A DNA stretch of 64,000 nt from Kineosporia corallincola. GTDB taxonomy: Bacteria > Actinomycetota > Actinomycetes > Actinomycetales > Kineosporiaceae. The translations under genes were made by a program, and so were the position numbers. Within the stretch, counting starts at the first letter, position 1. Every line of letters begins with the position of its first letter. This document shows, one piece after another, positions 1 through 8,966 of this stretch. The stretch lies in NCBI RefSeq assembly GCF_018499875.1, contig NZ_JAHBAY010000004.1:496001-560000 (forward strand), given 5' to 3'. The notes beneath the pieces were generated by a model that saw nothing but the letters and a program-made list of their open reading frames with translations, did no database searches and was not told the DNA's origin.

Positions 1-1
1 G

Positions 2-589
2 AAGTACTACCTGTTCTTCCTGGTCGGCTGCTACTACGGCCCGCTGTTCAAGGCCCTGGCCGCGCGGATGACCCGGTCGGTGGGCCTGGCCCTGATCGCC
101 GGCTGGCTGCTGGTCGCCGTCGTGGCCCAGGTCAGCGGTGCGGCGGGCTGGCCGGTCGTGGGGCTGGCGGTGCAGATCCTCGGGCTGGTCGCGGGTCTCG
201 GCCTGGCGCTGCTGCTCCAGGACGTGAAGTTGTTGTCCCACCTGGGTTCCAACACCATGCCGATCTACCTGGCCCACACCCCGCTGCTGGTGCTGATGGC
301 CGTGGTGCTGCACCCGATCGCGGATTCCGGTGCGGTGCAGGGCATCAAGTGGCTGCTGCCGGCCCTGCTCACCGCCCCCGCGATCTGGCTCGCCCTGCTG
401 CTGCACGACACGCTGATGAAGACCCCGGCCCGGGTGCTCTACGAGCCGCCGGAGCAGACCTCCGACCTGATCTGGAACCTGGTGGCCGACCGGCGCAGCG
501 GCCTGTACAGCGAGCGGCTCGACCCGGCCTTCGTGCCCGGCCTGCACCAGCGCCCGCTCGACCGGCAGCTGGAGCGGCTGCTCCGGTAG
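2..589 (+). CDS. Acyltransferase 3 family membrane protein (C-terminal part)
   Basis: The reading frame is open from the window edge, so the N-terminus and the catalytic His region are missing. What remains is several hydrophobic helices and then a soluble tail of about 60 residues. The stretch SNTMPIYLAHTPLLVLM is typical of the last membrane helices of acyltransferase-3 (OafA/OatA/YcfT-like) proteins, which O-acylate sugars or cell-envelope polymers. The substrate cannot be told from this fragment. It converges on the next gene with only 21 bases between stops. Family is fairly clear; function is inferred. Confidence 0.75.
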   Translation, partial: KYYLFFLVGCYYGPLFKALAARMTRSVGLALIAGWLLVAVVAQVSGAAGWPVVGLAVQILGLVAGLGLALLLQDVKLLSHLGSNTMPIYLAHTPLLVLMAVVLHPIADSGAVQGIKWLLPALLTAPAIWLALLLHDTLMKTPARVLYEPPEQTSDLIWNLVADRRSGLYSERLDPAFVPGLHQRPLDRQLERLLR

Positions 590-610
590 GCCGGATCCGC
601 ACGGCGAGGC

Positions 611-1735
611 TCAGCCCAGGTCGAGCCGGAGCACCCGGTCGTCCCTGGCCGACGGTGTGCCCCGGCCGTCGGTGTTCGACGTCGTCACCCACAGATGATC
701 GCCGTCGGGCGTGGCCGCCACGTTGCGGATCCGGCCGAAGCGGTCGCGGAACAGGCTTTTCGCCGTCCCCACGCTCTTGCCCCGCAACGGGACCGCCCAC
801 AGCCGCTCGCCCCGCAGCGCACCCAGATAGGCCACGTCGCCCGCGATCGCCAGACCGCTGGGGGACGCGTTCCCGGTGTGCCACTGGATCTTCGGCGACA
901 CGTAGCCGGCGCGCTTCTCCTTGCCCTCGACCACCGGCCAGCCGTAGTTGCGACCGGGCAGGACGCGGTTGAGCTCGTCCCAGGTGTCCTGCCCGAACTC
1001 ACTGGCCCACGGGCGTCCCCTGGAGTCGAACGCGATGCCCTGGACGTTGCGGTGCCCCAGCGAGTACACCGGTGAGCCGGCGAACGGATTGTCCGCCGGG
1101 ACCGAGCCGTCCGGGTTGATGCGCAGGATCTTCCCGCCCAGGCTGGTGCGGTCCTGGGCGTGCGAGGGCACGGCGCCGTCACCGGTGCCGATCCACAGTT
1201 TGCCGTCCGGCCCGAAGGTGATCTCGCCACCATTGTGGTTGCCGGCCGAGGGAATTCCGGTCAGCACCGCCTTCGCCTTGGTCAGCGAGGTGCCGTCGTA
1301 GCGCGTCCGGACCACCCGGTTGTCGCCCTTGGTGCTGGTCAGATAGGCGTAGAGGACGACGGGGTGCGCCTTCGTGGGCCTGGCGCCGGGCTTGAGAGCC
1401 AGCCCCAGCAGCCCGCCCTCGCCGTTCGCGTCCACCCCGGACAGGGTGCCCACGGTCGTCGTCCTGCCCTTGCCGGTGACCCGCACGATCGTGCCCGGCC
1501 GCTGCGACACCAGCGCCGACCCGTCCGCCAGAAAGGTGACGCCCCACGGCACGTCGAGCCCGGTCGCCAGCGTCTTGCCCAGCGTGGCCCTCGGAACCGC
1601 GACCGCCATGGACGACGTGGGCCCGGCCTCCCGCACCCCCGCTCCGTTGCCGTCACCCCCGGTCGTCGCGCCGGCCCCGGCGGCCAGGGTGGTGACGAGC
1701 AGGGCCCCGGCAGTGATCGCGCGTGAGAACTTCAC
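611..1735 (-). CDS. Secreted PQQ-dependent sugar dehydrogenase-like beta-propeller (GSDH family)
   Basis: 374 residues. It begins with a signal peptide (MKFSRAITAGALLVTTLAAGA) and then a glucose/sorbosone dehydrogenase propeller from about residue 50. Family motifs visible are DVPWGVTFLADGSALVSQR (blade 1), SAGNHNGGEITF with the active-site-type His, GHRNVQGIAF and SEFGQDTWDELN. Such proteins are exported and oxidise sugars with PQQ, although many actinobacterial members have no proven cofactor or substrate. No lipobox Cys is seen, so it is probably released or wall-associated. It is a single gene, with 70 bases between its start and the next gene's stop. Confidence 0.85.
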   Translation of the reverse strand: MKFSRAITAGALLVTTLAAGAGATTGGDGNGAGVREAGPTSSMAVAVPRATLGKTLATGLDVPWGVTFLADGSALVSQRPGTIVRVTGKGRTTTVGTLSGVDANGEGGLLGLALKPGARPTKAHPVVLYAYLTSTKGDNRVVRTRYDGTSLTKAKAVLTGIPSAGNHNGGEITFGPDGKLWIGTGDGAVPSHAQDRTSLGGKILRINPDGSVPADNPFAGSPVYSLGHRNVQGIAFDSRGRPWASEFGQDTWDELNRVLPGRNYGWPVVEGKEKRAGYVSPKIQWHTGNASPSGLAIAGDVAYLGALRGERLWAVPLRGKSVGTAKSLFRDRFGRIRNVAATPDGDHLWVTTSNTDGRGTPSARDDRVLRLDLG

Positions 1736-1805
1736 CCGCCCGATCCTGCCCGCCCCCGCCCACCGGCGCAGCCGGTCGGGCTCCGGACGGCCTAACGGCG
1801 CGGTG

Positions 1806-2504
1806 CTATCCCGCGAGCGCCTCGTCGAACCGGCGCAGGGCCAGCTCGACCAGGGCCGGGTGCGGGGCCAGCGGGGCGGCCACCCGGTCGGCCCCGGACT
1901 GGTCCAGCTTGCTCACGAAATGGCCCGGGGCGAGCAGGTATCCGGCGATCGACACGGACACGCCGGGACGGCCCGCGCGCAGGGCGGCGACCGCGTCGGC
2001 CACGGACGGGACGCCGGAGGCGGCGTAGGCGGGCACCACCACGGCACTGTCCCGGGCGGCGGACAGGGCCTGGGCCACGTGGCCGACGGCGACGGCGGCG
2101 GCCGGGTCGCTCGATCCGGCGGCGGCCAGCACGATCGCGTCGCCGTCCTGGGCGCCGGCCTCGGTCAGCCGGTCGTTCAGCACCCGCACCAGCAGCGGGT
2201 CGGGGCCGAGCGGCCCGGCCGCCCGGGCCAGGCCGGGCGCGGAGGCGACGGCCCGGCCGATGTCGGTCTTCACGTGGAAACCGGTGGAGAGCAGGAGCGG
2301 CACCACGACCATCGGCACACCCTCGTCACGCAGCCGCCCGACCACGTCACCGACATCCGGTTCCTGCACGTCCACATGGGCGGCCTCGACGCGGAGCCCG
2401 GGCCGGGCACGCTCCAGGTCGCCACGGAACCGCTCGATCACCTCCTGCCCGGCTCTCGACCGGGTGCCGTGCGAGCAGGCGATGAGAACGGGTGTCGCGG
2501 ACAT
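1806..2504 (-). CDS. Sirohydrochlorin chelatase-like protein (CbiX/SirB family)
   Basis: 232 residues. The N-terminal motif LIACSHGTRSRAGQ holds the His used for metal insertion in CbiX/SirB chelatases. The second half (from about residue 115) repeats the fold with AAAGSSDPAA, giving the two-domain layout common in actinobacteria. These enzymes insert Co2+ or Fe2+ into sirohydrochlorin for cobalamin or siroheme. No other tetrapyrrole genes are nearby, so the metal is undecided. The start is the ATG before SATPVLIACSHG; the frame stays open upstream, but that part lies over the divergent sigma gene and is not protein-like. Confidence 0.8.
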   Translation of the reverse strand: MSATPVLIACSHGTRSRAGQEVIERFRGDLERARPGLRVEAAHVDVQEPDVGDVVGRLRDEGVPMVVVPLLLSTGFHVKTDIGRAVASAPGLARAAGPLGPDPLLVRVLNDRLTEAGAQDGDAIVLAAAGSSDPAAAVAVGHVAQALSAARDSAVVVPAYAASGVPSVADAVAALRAGRPGVSVSIAGYLLAPGHFVSKLDQSGADRVAAPLAPHPALVELALRRFDEALAG

Positions 2505-2548
2505 GAGGCGGGAGTCTGGCACGGCCCGGAGAAAAGTGTGACAACAGA

Positions 2549-2575
2549 GGAAACCTCCGGGGCGGCGGAGGCGTC
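2549..2575 (+). promoter_or_regulatory. Predicted ECF-type promoter of the first sigma module
   Basis: GGAAAC (2549-2554), 15 bases, then GGCGTC (2570-2575), a layout typical of ECF sigma promoters. Expected transcription start is near 2582, about 40 bases before the sigma gene. The paralogous module has the same two hexamers at 4863-4890, which suggests that each sigma factor, or each other's product, drives these promoters. Inference from sequence only. Confidence 0.55.
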
Positions 2576-2621
2576 CTGGAAGGCGTCCCACGTTCATCAG
2601 TCTTTCTGGGGGGTCAATGTG

Positions 2622-3260
2622 ATGGCCTTGATATCGGCAGTGCGCTCCTGGCGCCTGCTGTCCGAGCCGGCGCCGCCGGCCGGACGCTATGACGTCGTGA
2701 CCGAGTCCGGCGCGCGGTCCCGCGCGCTGGACGACGAGGCCACCGACGTCGCCTTCCGCCGTTTCGTCGCGGCCCGCTGGGGGGCCCTGCACCGGTACGC
2801 GGTGATCCTCACCGGTGATCACCAGCTCGCCGAGGACGTGGTGCAGGCCGCGCTGGAGAAGTGCTGGCGGCGGTGGGACCGGATTCTCAACGACTCGCCG
2901 GAGAGCTACGTGCGCGCCGCCGTGGCCAACACCGCCGCGTCGCGCCGCCGCCGTCGCACGGTGCCGGAGATCTCGCTGGACAGCCTGCTGGTGGCGCCCG
3001 CCGCACCGGGCGACCACGCCGAGACGCACGCCCTGCGGTCCGGGCTGTGGGCCGCGCTGTACGACCTGCCGCCCCGGCAGCGCACCGTGGTGGTGCTGCG
3101 GCTGTGGGAGGACCGCTCGGTGGAGGAGACCGCGCAGGTGCTCGGCATCTCCACCGGCGCGGTGAAGTCGCAGCTGTCCAAGGCCCTCGGGCACTTACGG
3201 AAACACCCGCAGGTCAACGACATCCTGGATTCCAGCGGATGGGAGGAGGGCTCCCGATGA
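2622..3260 (+). CDS. SigE-family ECF RNA polymerase sigma factor (module copy A)
   Basis: 212 residues. Region 2 lies at about 43-115 (FRRFVAARWGALHRYAVILTG, then AEDVVQAALEKCWRRWDRI). Region 4 lies at about 145-205 (LPPRQRTVVVLRLWEDRS, then the helix-turn-helix ETAQVLGISTGAVKSQLSKA). This is the Streptomyces-type SigE subfamily of group 4 sigma factors. The start is the ATG preceded by GGGGGG at 2608-2613; a GTG directly before it (2619) is an alternative. The stop overlaps the start of the next gene (ATGA), so the two are translationally coupled. It is closely similar to the sigma factor at 4945-5583. Confidence 0.9.
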   Translation: MALISAVRSWRLLSEPAPPAGRYDVVTESGARSRALDDEATDVAFRRFVAARWGALHRYAVILTGDHQLAEDVVQAALEKCWRRWDRILNDSPESYVRAAVANTAASRRRRRTVPEISLDSLLVAPAAPGDHAETHALRSGLWAALYDLPPRQRTVVVLRLWEDRSVEETAQVLGISTGAVKSQLSKALGHLRKHPQVNDILDSSGWEEGSR

Positions 3261-4819
3261 GCACCCGACACGACCGGATGGTCACCGAACTGCGCGCCAC
3301 GCTCGACGACGTCGACCGGGCCCTGACCGAACGCCCCGCCCCCACCCCGCCGTGGGAGCAGATCCAGCACTTCGTGAAGACCTCCCGGGCCCGGCGCCGG
3401 CGCCGGATCGCCGCGGTGATCGGGGCGGTCGCGATGGCCGTGGTCGCGGTGGTCGCCGTGCAGAACCTGTTCTCCCCGTGGCAGGACGAGGGCCAGAACC
3501 AGCCGGTGCCGGCCACCCCGCCGTCGTTCGAGAAGTGGGACCACCCGCGGGGTTCCCTGGCGGACGACGAGAAGTGGCTCGGCGAGCTGCGTTCCTACAC
3601 CGCCGACCACGTGCGCGACGACGACGGCGACCAGATCCCCGACCAGGTCGACGAGCCGGCCACAGACATCCGGGTGCTCTACGCCTCGGACGTCGGCGAC
3701 TTCCGGATCGCCGTGGTGATGGGCGACTGGCCCACGCTGGACGGCCAGAACCTGTCCGAGCTGTTCGGCCCGCGCGGTTCGGCCGTGCAGGACCTGACCC
3801 AGGGCCGGGTGGGCGTGGCCTCGCAGATGGCGGTGGGCGGCGACACCTTCTGGAACGAGTTCGACGAGACCACCGCGATGCGCGGCTCCGACCCGGACGT
3901 GGACAGCGGCCGGCGTCCCTCGGCCTATCTGCTGTCCGGCGAGGCCCGGGAGGCGGTGCTCCAGCAGCCGCCGACGATCGGCGCCGACGGCACGGTCACC
4001 CAGAACCCCCGCCGGCTGAAGTACACGGACGGCGTGGCCGAGGTGACCGTGGACGAGCCCGGGCACTTCGCTGTGGTGCTGCCCGGTCTGGAGGACCGGG
4101 GGCAGGACAGCTACAAGGACTTCGTGCCGCGCGAGTCGAAGGAACAGGTGCGGGCGGGCGCGGTCGGCGGAAACCCGCTGCGGGGTGGCGAGGTGCTGTC
4201 GGACGACGAGCTGAACTTCATGGCCGAGGCGAGCTGGCTGGCCGCCCGGCAGACGCTGTCCACGGGAAACTGGCAGCTGCTGGCCTCGGAGGCGGGCAGC
4301 ACCGACGACGGCCGGTCCGTGGTGGGCCGGCTGACCCTGCCCTCCGGCGCCCGGGTGCTGGCCGCCGGGCACCTGTTCACCGTGACCGGGTTCGACCAGG
4401 ACGACTCCAGCATGACCGCGGCCCTGCTCGACACCGCCGTCCTGCTGCCTCAGGGATCGGACGACGACCTGTCCGTCGCCTGGCGCACGGAGGCCGACGA
4501 CACCACGTCGACGAAGCCACGCACCGCGGCCATGGGCCCCGCGGGAACCACGTCGGTGCAATGGACGACGAACAGCGGCCAGTCGCTGACCTCGGCCGCT
4601 GTCGACACCCTGGCCGTGGTCGAGCGCACCGACGTCACCCGGGCCCGGTTCCTCGACGCGAGTGGCGCCGAGCTGGGCACCGCGACGGTACGGGAGCCGG
4701 AGGCGGCCCGCTACTGGCTGGCGTCCGACAGCGAGGAGGGCAACGACTCCCGCGACACCAACACCACGTACTCGGCCTGGATGCTGCCGGAGGTGAGGAA
4801 GGGACTGGCCGGCTACTGA
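3257..4819 (+). CDS. Single-pass membrane protein partnered with the ECF sigma factor (copy A)
   Basis: 520 residues. A cytosolic N-terminus of about 45 residues ends in a basic stretch ([10 protein letters not shown]), followed by one membrane helix (about 47-68) and an extracytoplasmic domain of about 450 residues. It contains DDDGDQIPDQVDE, which resembles a calcium-binding thrombospondin type-3 or dockerin loop, and it ends in LPEVRKGLAGY. I recognise no enzyme family. Overlap with the sigma gene and the topology fit a role in sensing or in anti-sigma control, but there is no zinc anti-sigma motif (HxxxCxxC). It is paralogous to 5580-7127. Confidence 0.75.
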   Translation: MSTRHDRMVTELRATLDDVDRALTERPAPTPPWEQIQHFVKTSRARRRRRIAAVIGAVAMAVVAVVAVQNLFSPWQDEGQNQPVPATPPSFEKWDHPRGSLADDEKWLGELRSYTADHVRDDDGDQIPDQVDEPATDIRVLYASDVGDFRIAVVMGDWPTLDGQNLSELFGPRGSAVQDLTQGRVGVASQMAVGGDTFWNEFDETTAMRGSDPDVDSGRRPSAYLLSGEAREAVLQQPPTIGADGTVTQNPRRLKYTDGVAEVTVDEPGHFAVVLPGLEDRGQDSYKDFVPRESKEQVRAGAVGGNPLRGGEVLSDDELNFMAEASWLAARQTLSTGNWQLLASEAGSTDDGRSVVGRLTLPSGARVLAAGHLFTVTGFDQDDSSMTAALLDTAVLLPQGSDDDLSVAWRTEADDTTSTKPRTAAMGPAGTTSVQWTTNSGQSLTSAAVDTLAVVERTDVTRARFLDASGAELGTATVREPEAARYWLASDSEEGNDSRDTNTTYSAWMLPEVRKGLAGY

Positions 4820-4862
4820 ACAGGGCCGGAGCCGGGGGCGGGTGAAAAAGGCACGAACCGGT

Positions 4863-4890
4863 GGAAACCTGTGAGGCCGCTGTCGGCGTC
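4863..4890 (+). promoter_or_regulatory. Predicted ECF-type promoter of the second sigma module
   Basis: GGAAAC (4863-4868), 16 bases, GGCGTC (4885-4890), about 50 bases before the second sigma gene. It has the same hexamers as the promoter at 2549-2575, and both sites read GGAAACCT at the -35. Inferred to be used by one or both of these sigma factors. Confidence 0.55.
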
Positions 4891-4944
4891 TTCAGAAGTG
4901 TTCTGTCCACGTCCTGACCACACCTGCCCCCGGAGACCCCCGTG

Positions 4945-5583
4945 ATGGCACTGCTCCCGGCGGTGCGCGCCATGCGCCTGCTGATCGAACCCGTACCGCC
5001 CGGACATCACGACCTGATCGTCGAGAGTGGGGTGCGTTCACGGGAACTCGACGACGACTCGGCGGAGGTCAGCTTCCGCCGGTTCGTCGCCGCCCGCTGG
5101 AACGCGTTGCAGCGGTATGCGTTCGTGCTCACCGGTGACCACCAGTTCGCCGAGGACGTGGTGCAGGTGGCGCTGGAGAAGTGCTGGCGGCGGTGGGACC
5201 GGATCCGCGCCGACTCGCCGGAGGCGTACGTGCGCGCGGCCGTGGCCAACACGGCCGCCTCCCGGCGCCGCCGCACCCTGACCGAGACCTCGCTCGACGA
5301 CATCCTGGTGCAGCCGGTTGCCCAGCACGACCACGCCGAGGCACACGCCCTGCGCTCGGGACTGTGGTCGGCGCTCTTCGACCTGCCGCCCCGGCAGCGC
5401 ACGATCATCGCCCTGCGGCTGTGGGAGGACCGGTCGGTGGAGGAGACCGCCCGCGTGCTCGGCATCACCCAGGGCGCGGTGAAGTCCCAGCTCTCCAAGG
5501 GCCTGGCCCAGTTACGCAGGCATCCGCAGGTGCGGGACGTGCTGGCGGGTACCGGCATCGGCCGGACGGAGGCGGCCCGATGA
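4945..5583 (+). CDS. SigE-family ECF RNA polymerase sigma factor (module copy B)
   Basis: 212 residues from the ATG; a GTG immediately before it (4942) is equally possible, as in copy A. Region 2 (FRRFVAARWNALQRYAFVL, AEDVVQVALEKCWRRWDRI) and region 4 (LPPRQRTIIALRLWEDRS, ETARVLGITQGAVKSQLSKG) are intact. It is nearly collinear with the sigma factor at 2622, differing mainly at the N-terminus, the linker and the last 15 residues. It overlaps the following membrane-protein gene by ATGA. Likely the product of a tandem duplication with later divergence. Confidence 0.9.
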   Translation: MALLPAVRAMRLLIEPVPPGHHDLIVESGVRSRELDDDSAEVSFRRFVAARWNALQRYAFVLTGDHQFAEDVVQVALEKCWRRWDRIRADSPEAYVRAAVANTAASRRRRTLTETSLDDILVQPVAQHDHAEAHALRSGLWSALFDLPPRQRTIIALRLWEDRSVEETARVLGITQGAVKSQLSKGLAQLRRHPQVRDVLAGTGIGRTEAAR

Positions 5584-7127
5584 GCCCCCGGCACGACCGC
5601 GGACCCGAGAGCGATCTGTCCGGCCCGCTGGGCATGCTGCTCGCGGACGTCGACCGGGCGGTCGCGCAGAACCAGGCGACGTCGCCGCCCTGGGAGCAGT
5701 TGCAGGCCTTCATCAAGACCTCCCGGGCCCGCCGCAGGCGGCGTCTGGTGCTGGTGCTGGCCTCGGTGGTGCTGCTGGTGGCGGGGCTGGTCACGGTGCA
5801 GGAACGGGTGTTCGGGCCGGGCCGGGCCGAACCCACGCCGTCCACCGACCGCCCGGTCGGGATGGACGGCGTGCGAGGCAACCTGGCGGACGACGAGGCG
5901 TGGGTCACGGGGCTCCGGCAGTACGTCACGGGCCACGACGTGCTCGCCGCCGCGCTGGAGGGTTCCACCTACGAGCCGGGGGCGCCGGCCGCCGACCCGG
6001 CCACGGACGTGAAGGTGGAGTACACCTCGCGGCTCGGCGGCTGGCTGGTCGCCGAGGTGAGCGGGGTGTGGCCGGCGAAGCCCGGAACGCCCTACCGGGT
6101 GGCACTTTACGGACCGGCCGGGTCGTCGCCGCAGGAGCTGGCGACGGGTGCGTTCAGCCCCCGGGAGAAGAAGCGGTCGGTGCGGCCGACCAGGTACACC
6201 CAGGACAACGTGCTGCCGGGGCTGCGCAACGACGCGTGGATCGGGCTGGACGCGGCGATCTACCTGATCAGTGACGACCCGGTGGACATGGTGCTCCAGG
6301 AACCCCCGACGATCGCCGCGGACGGCACGGTGACCCAGCACTCCCGCCGGGTCGAGGGCCGCGACGGCGTGTACGAGGTGGGCATCGACCAGCCCGGGAC
6401 CTACGCGCTGGTGAGCGGGAAGAGCCAGGGCGGTTACCAGGACTTCGTCTCCGAGGTGGCGCAGGTGGTGCCGGACCAGGTGGCCCCGGCCCCGGCCCGC
6501 GGTGGCGACGCGCTGCCGTACAGCCGGCTGGAAGACATCGCCGCGAGCACCTGGAAGGCGGCGCGACAGCCGTACTCCAGCGGCACCTGGCAGTTGCTGG
6601 CAGCCGAGCCGGGCACGGCGACCAAGACCCAGGACCGGGCCCTGGCAGGGGTTCTCACGTTGCCCGGCGGTGCCCGGGTGCTGGCCGCGGGGCATGTCTC
6701 GGCGCCCTACGGGAGCAGCGAGGGCGGCCCGCACGCGAAACTCGACACCGCGCGGATTCTTCCTTCGGGTGGGGACGACGAACTGTCCGTGGCCTGGCGC
6801 TATCACCGGGACCCGGCCGGTGGCGGCGTCAGCGACGAGCTGAGTGGCACGGCGGCGCTGGGCCCGGCGGGCACGGTGACGGTGGAGTGGGACGGCGACG
6901 GCGGGACGTCGACGTCGGCGGCCGCGAACACGCTGGCCCGGACCGACCGGACCGACGTCTCGCGGGTGCGCTTCCTCGACACCTCCGGTGTGGAGCTGGG
7001 TAGCGCGACGGTGCTGGAGCCGGACGCGTCGCGGTGGTCCATCGACGACGAGGAGGCAGGCGGCCGGTTCGCCAGTTCCCCGGGATGGCTGCTGCCGGAG
7101 GTGCGGGAAGGGCTGGCCGGGTACTGA
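5580..7127 (+). CDS. Single-pass membrane protein partnered with the ECF sigma factor (copy B)
   Basis: 515 residues with the same architecture as the product of 3257-4819: cytosolic N-terminus with [20 protein letters not shown], one membrane helix at about 54-75, a large outer domain and the C-terminal signature [11 protein letters not shown]. Shared internal blocks include [16 protein letters not shown] and [14 protein letters not shown]. The acidic calcium-loop-like motif of copy A is absent. Function unknown; probably the sensory or regulatory partner of the sigma factor it overlaps. ilvD follows after only 22 bases but seems to have its own -10 element. Confidence 0.75.
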   Translation: MSPRHDRGPESDLSGPLGMLLADVDRAVAQNQATSPPWEQLQAFIKTSRARRRRRLVLVLASVVLLVAGLVTVQERVFGPGRAEPTPSTDRPVGMDGVRGNLADDEAWVTGLRQYVTGHDVLAAALEGSTYEPGAPAADPATDVKVEYTSRLGGWLVAEVSGVWPAKPGTPYRVALYGPAGSSPQELATGAFSPREKKRSVRPTRYTQDNVLPGLRNDAWIGLDAAIYLISDDPVDMVLQEPPTIAADGTVTQHSRRVEGRDGVYEVGIDQPGTYALVSGKSQGGYQDFVSEVAQVVPDQVAPAPARGGDALPYSRLEDIAASTWKAARQPYSSGTWQLLAAEPGTATKTQDRALAGVLTLPGGARVLAAGHVSAPYGSSEGGPHAKLDTARILPSGGDDELSVAWRYHRDPAGGGVSDELSGTAALGPAGTVTVEWDGDGGTSTSAAANTLARTDRTDVSRVRFLDTSGVELGSATVLEPDASRWSIDDEEAGGRFASSPGWLLPEVREGLAGY

Positions 7128-7135
7128 TTCTGTCG

Positions 7136-7141
7136 TAGAGT
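7136..7141 (+). promoter_or_regulatory. Candidate -10 element for leaderless ilvD
   Basis: TAGAGT ends 8 bases before the ilvD GTG at 7150, and no Shine-Dalgarno sequence lies in the 22-base gap. This spacing fits transcription starting at or next to the GTG. No clear -35. Confidence 0.4.
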
Positions 7142-7149
7142 CACGGCTC

Positions 7150-8850
7150 GTGACGCAGAGCGAGAACGACCTCAAGCCGCGTAGCCGGCAGGTGACCGAC
7201 GGGATCGAGGCGACCGCCTCGCGCGGCATGCTGCGCGCGGTCGGGATGGGAGACGAGGACTGGTCGAAACCCCAGATCGGGGTGGCCAGTTCGTGGAACG
7301 AGATCACCCCGTGCAATCTCAGTCTGGACCGGCTGGCCCAGGCGGTGAAGGACGGGGTGCACGCGGGCGGCGGCTACCCGCTGGAGTTCGGCACGATCAG
7401 CGTCAGTGACGGCATCTCGATGGGCCACGAGGGTATGCACTTCTCGCTGGTCTCCCGTGAGGTGATCGCCGACAGCGTGGAGACCGTCATGCAGGCCGAG
7501 AGGCTCGACGGCAGTGTGCTGCTCGCGGGCTGCGACAAGTCGCTGCCAGGCATGCTGATGGCTGCCGCCCGCCTCGACCTGGCCTCGGTGTTTCTCTACG
7601 CCGGGTCGATCCTGCCCGGGAAAGCGACCTTCACCGACGGCACCGAGAAGGACGTCACCCTGATCGACGCCTTCGAGGGAGTCGGCGCCTGCGCCCGGGG
7701 GCTGATGAGCCGCGAGGACCTGGACATCCTGGAACGCGCCATCTGCCCGGGCGAGGGGGCCTGCGGCGGGATGTACACGGCCAACACGATGGCCAGTGCC
7801 GCCGAGGCGCTGGGCATGTCGCTGCCCGGCTCGGCCGCGCCACCGGCCACCGACCGGCGCCGCGACGGCTTCGCCCGGCGCTCCGGCCAGGCCGTGGTGG
7901 AGCTGCTGCGCCGTGGCATCACCGCCCGCGACGTGCTGACCAGGGAGGCGTTCGAGAACGCGATCGCCGTCGTCATGGCGTTCGGCGGGTCCACCAACGC
8001 CGTCCTGCATCTGCTCGCCATCGCGCACGAGGCCGAGGTGCCGCTCACGCTGGACGATTTCAGCCGGGTGGGGGCGCGGGTGCCGCACCTGGCCGACGTC
8101 AAACCGTTCGGCCGCTACGTGATGTTCGACGTGGACCGGGTCGGCGGCGTGCCGGTGGTGATGAAGGCCCTGCTGGACGCCGGGCTGATGCACGGCGACG
8201 TGCTCACCGTGACCGGCTCGACGATGGCCGAGAACCTGGCCGGCATCAATCCTCCCGACCTGGACGGCAAGGTGGTGCGGGCGCTGTCCGAGCCGATCCA
8301 CCGCACCGGCGGCATCACCGTGCTGCACGGCTCGCTGGCCCCCGAGGGGGCGGTGGTCAAGAGTGCCGGGTTCGACGACGACGTGTTCGAGGGCACCGCG
8401 CGGGTGTTCGAGCGGGAGCGGGCGGCGCTGGACGCACTGGAGAACGGCACGATCACGGCCGGCGACGTGGTGGTGATCCGGCACGAGGGGCCCAAGGGCG
8501 GGCCGGGCATGCGCGAGATGCTCGCCATCACCGGCGCGATCAAGGGTGCCGGGCTGGGCAAGCAGGTACTGCTGCTGACCGACGGCCGGTTCTCCGGCGG
8601 CACCACCGGCCTGTGTGTGGGCCACGTGACCCCGGAGGCGGTGGACCGCGGCCCGATCGCCGCGGTGCGTGACGGCGACCGGATCCGGCTGGACGTCGCC
8701 CACGGCACGCTCGATCTGCTGGTCGGCGCGGACGAGCTGGCGGTGCGGATGCGCGACTGGCAGCCGCTGCCGCACCGGTTCACCCGCGGGGTGCTGGCCA
8801 AATACGCCAAACTGGTCGGATCCGCCTCCGGCGGCGCGGTTCTCGGCTGA
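7150..8850 (+). CDS. ilvD: Dihydroxy-acid dehydratase
   Basis: 566 residues, the family's usual length. It dehydrates 2,3-dihydroxy-isovalerate and -methylvalerate to the 2-keto acids in valine, isoleucine and leucine synthesis. Iron-sulfur cysteines are seen at about 55 (ITPCNLSL), 128 ([11 protein letters not shown]) and 205 ([13 protein letters not shown]). The C-terminal substrate motif [13 protein letters not shown] is present. The start is the GTG of [12 protein letters not shown]; there is no ribosome site, so it may be leaderless. The other pathway enzymes lie at 14.9-23.1 kb and 32.4-34.5 kb. Confidence 0.95.
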   Translation: MTQSENDLKPRSRQVTDGIEATASRGMLRAVGMGDEDWSKPQIGVASSWNEITPCNLSLDRLAQAVKDGVHAGGGYPLEFGTISVSDGISMGHEGMHFSLVSREVIADSVETVMQAERLDGSVLLAGCDKSLPGMLMAAARLDLASVFLYAGSILPGKATFTDGTEKDVTLIDAFEGVGACARGLMSREDLDILERAICPGEGACGGMYTANTMASAAEALGMSLPGSAAPPATDRRRDGFARRSGQAVVELLRRGITARDVLTREAFENAIAVVMAFGGSTNAVLHLLAIAHEAEVPLTLDDFSRVGARVPHLADVKPFGRYVMFDVDRVGGVPVVMKALLDAGLMHGDVLTVTGSTMAENLAGINPPDLDGKVVRALSEPIHRTGGITVLHGSLAPEGAVVKSAGFDDDVFEGTARVFERERAALDALENGTITAGDVVVIRHEGPKGGPGMREMLAITGAIKGAGLGKQVLLLTDGRFSGGTTGLCVGHVTPEAVDRGPIAAVRDGDRIRLDVAHGTLDLLVGADELAVRMRDWQPLPHRFTRGVLAKYAKLVGSASGGAVLG

Positions 8851-8966
8851 GAGCGGTGCCGGTTCCCGGGCGGGGCCGCGCGATTCACTCAACCAGCCCC
8901 GTCCGCGCGCCGATGGAGAGCCGGGCCCGCTGACCGCCGGTGGGCCGCTGGACGGCGGGTGGACAC

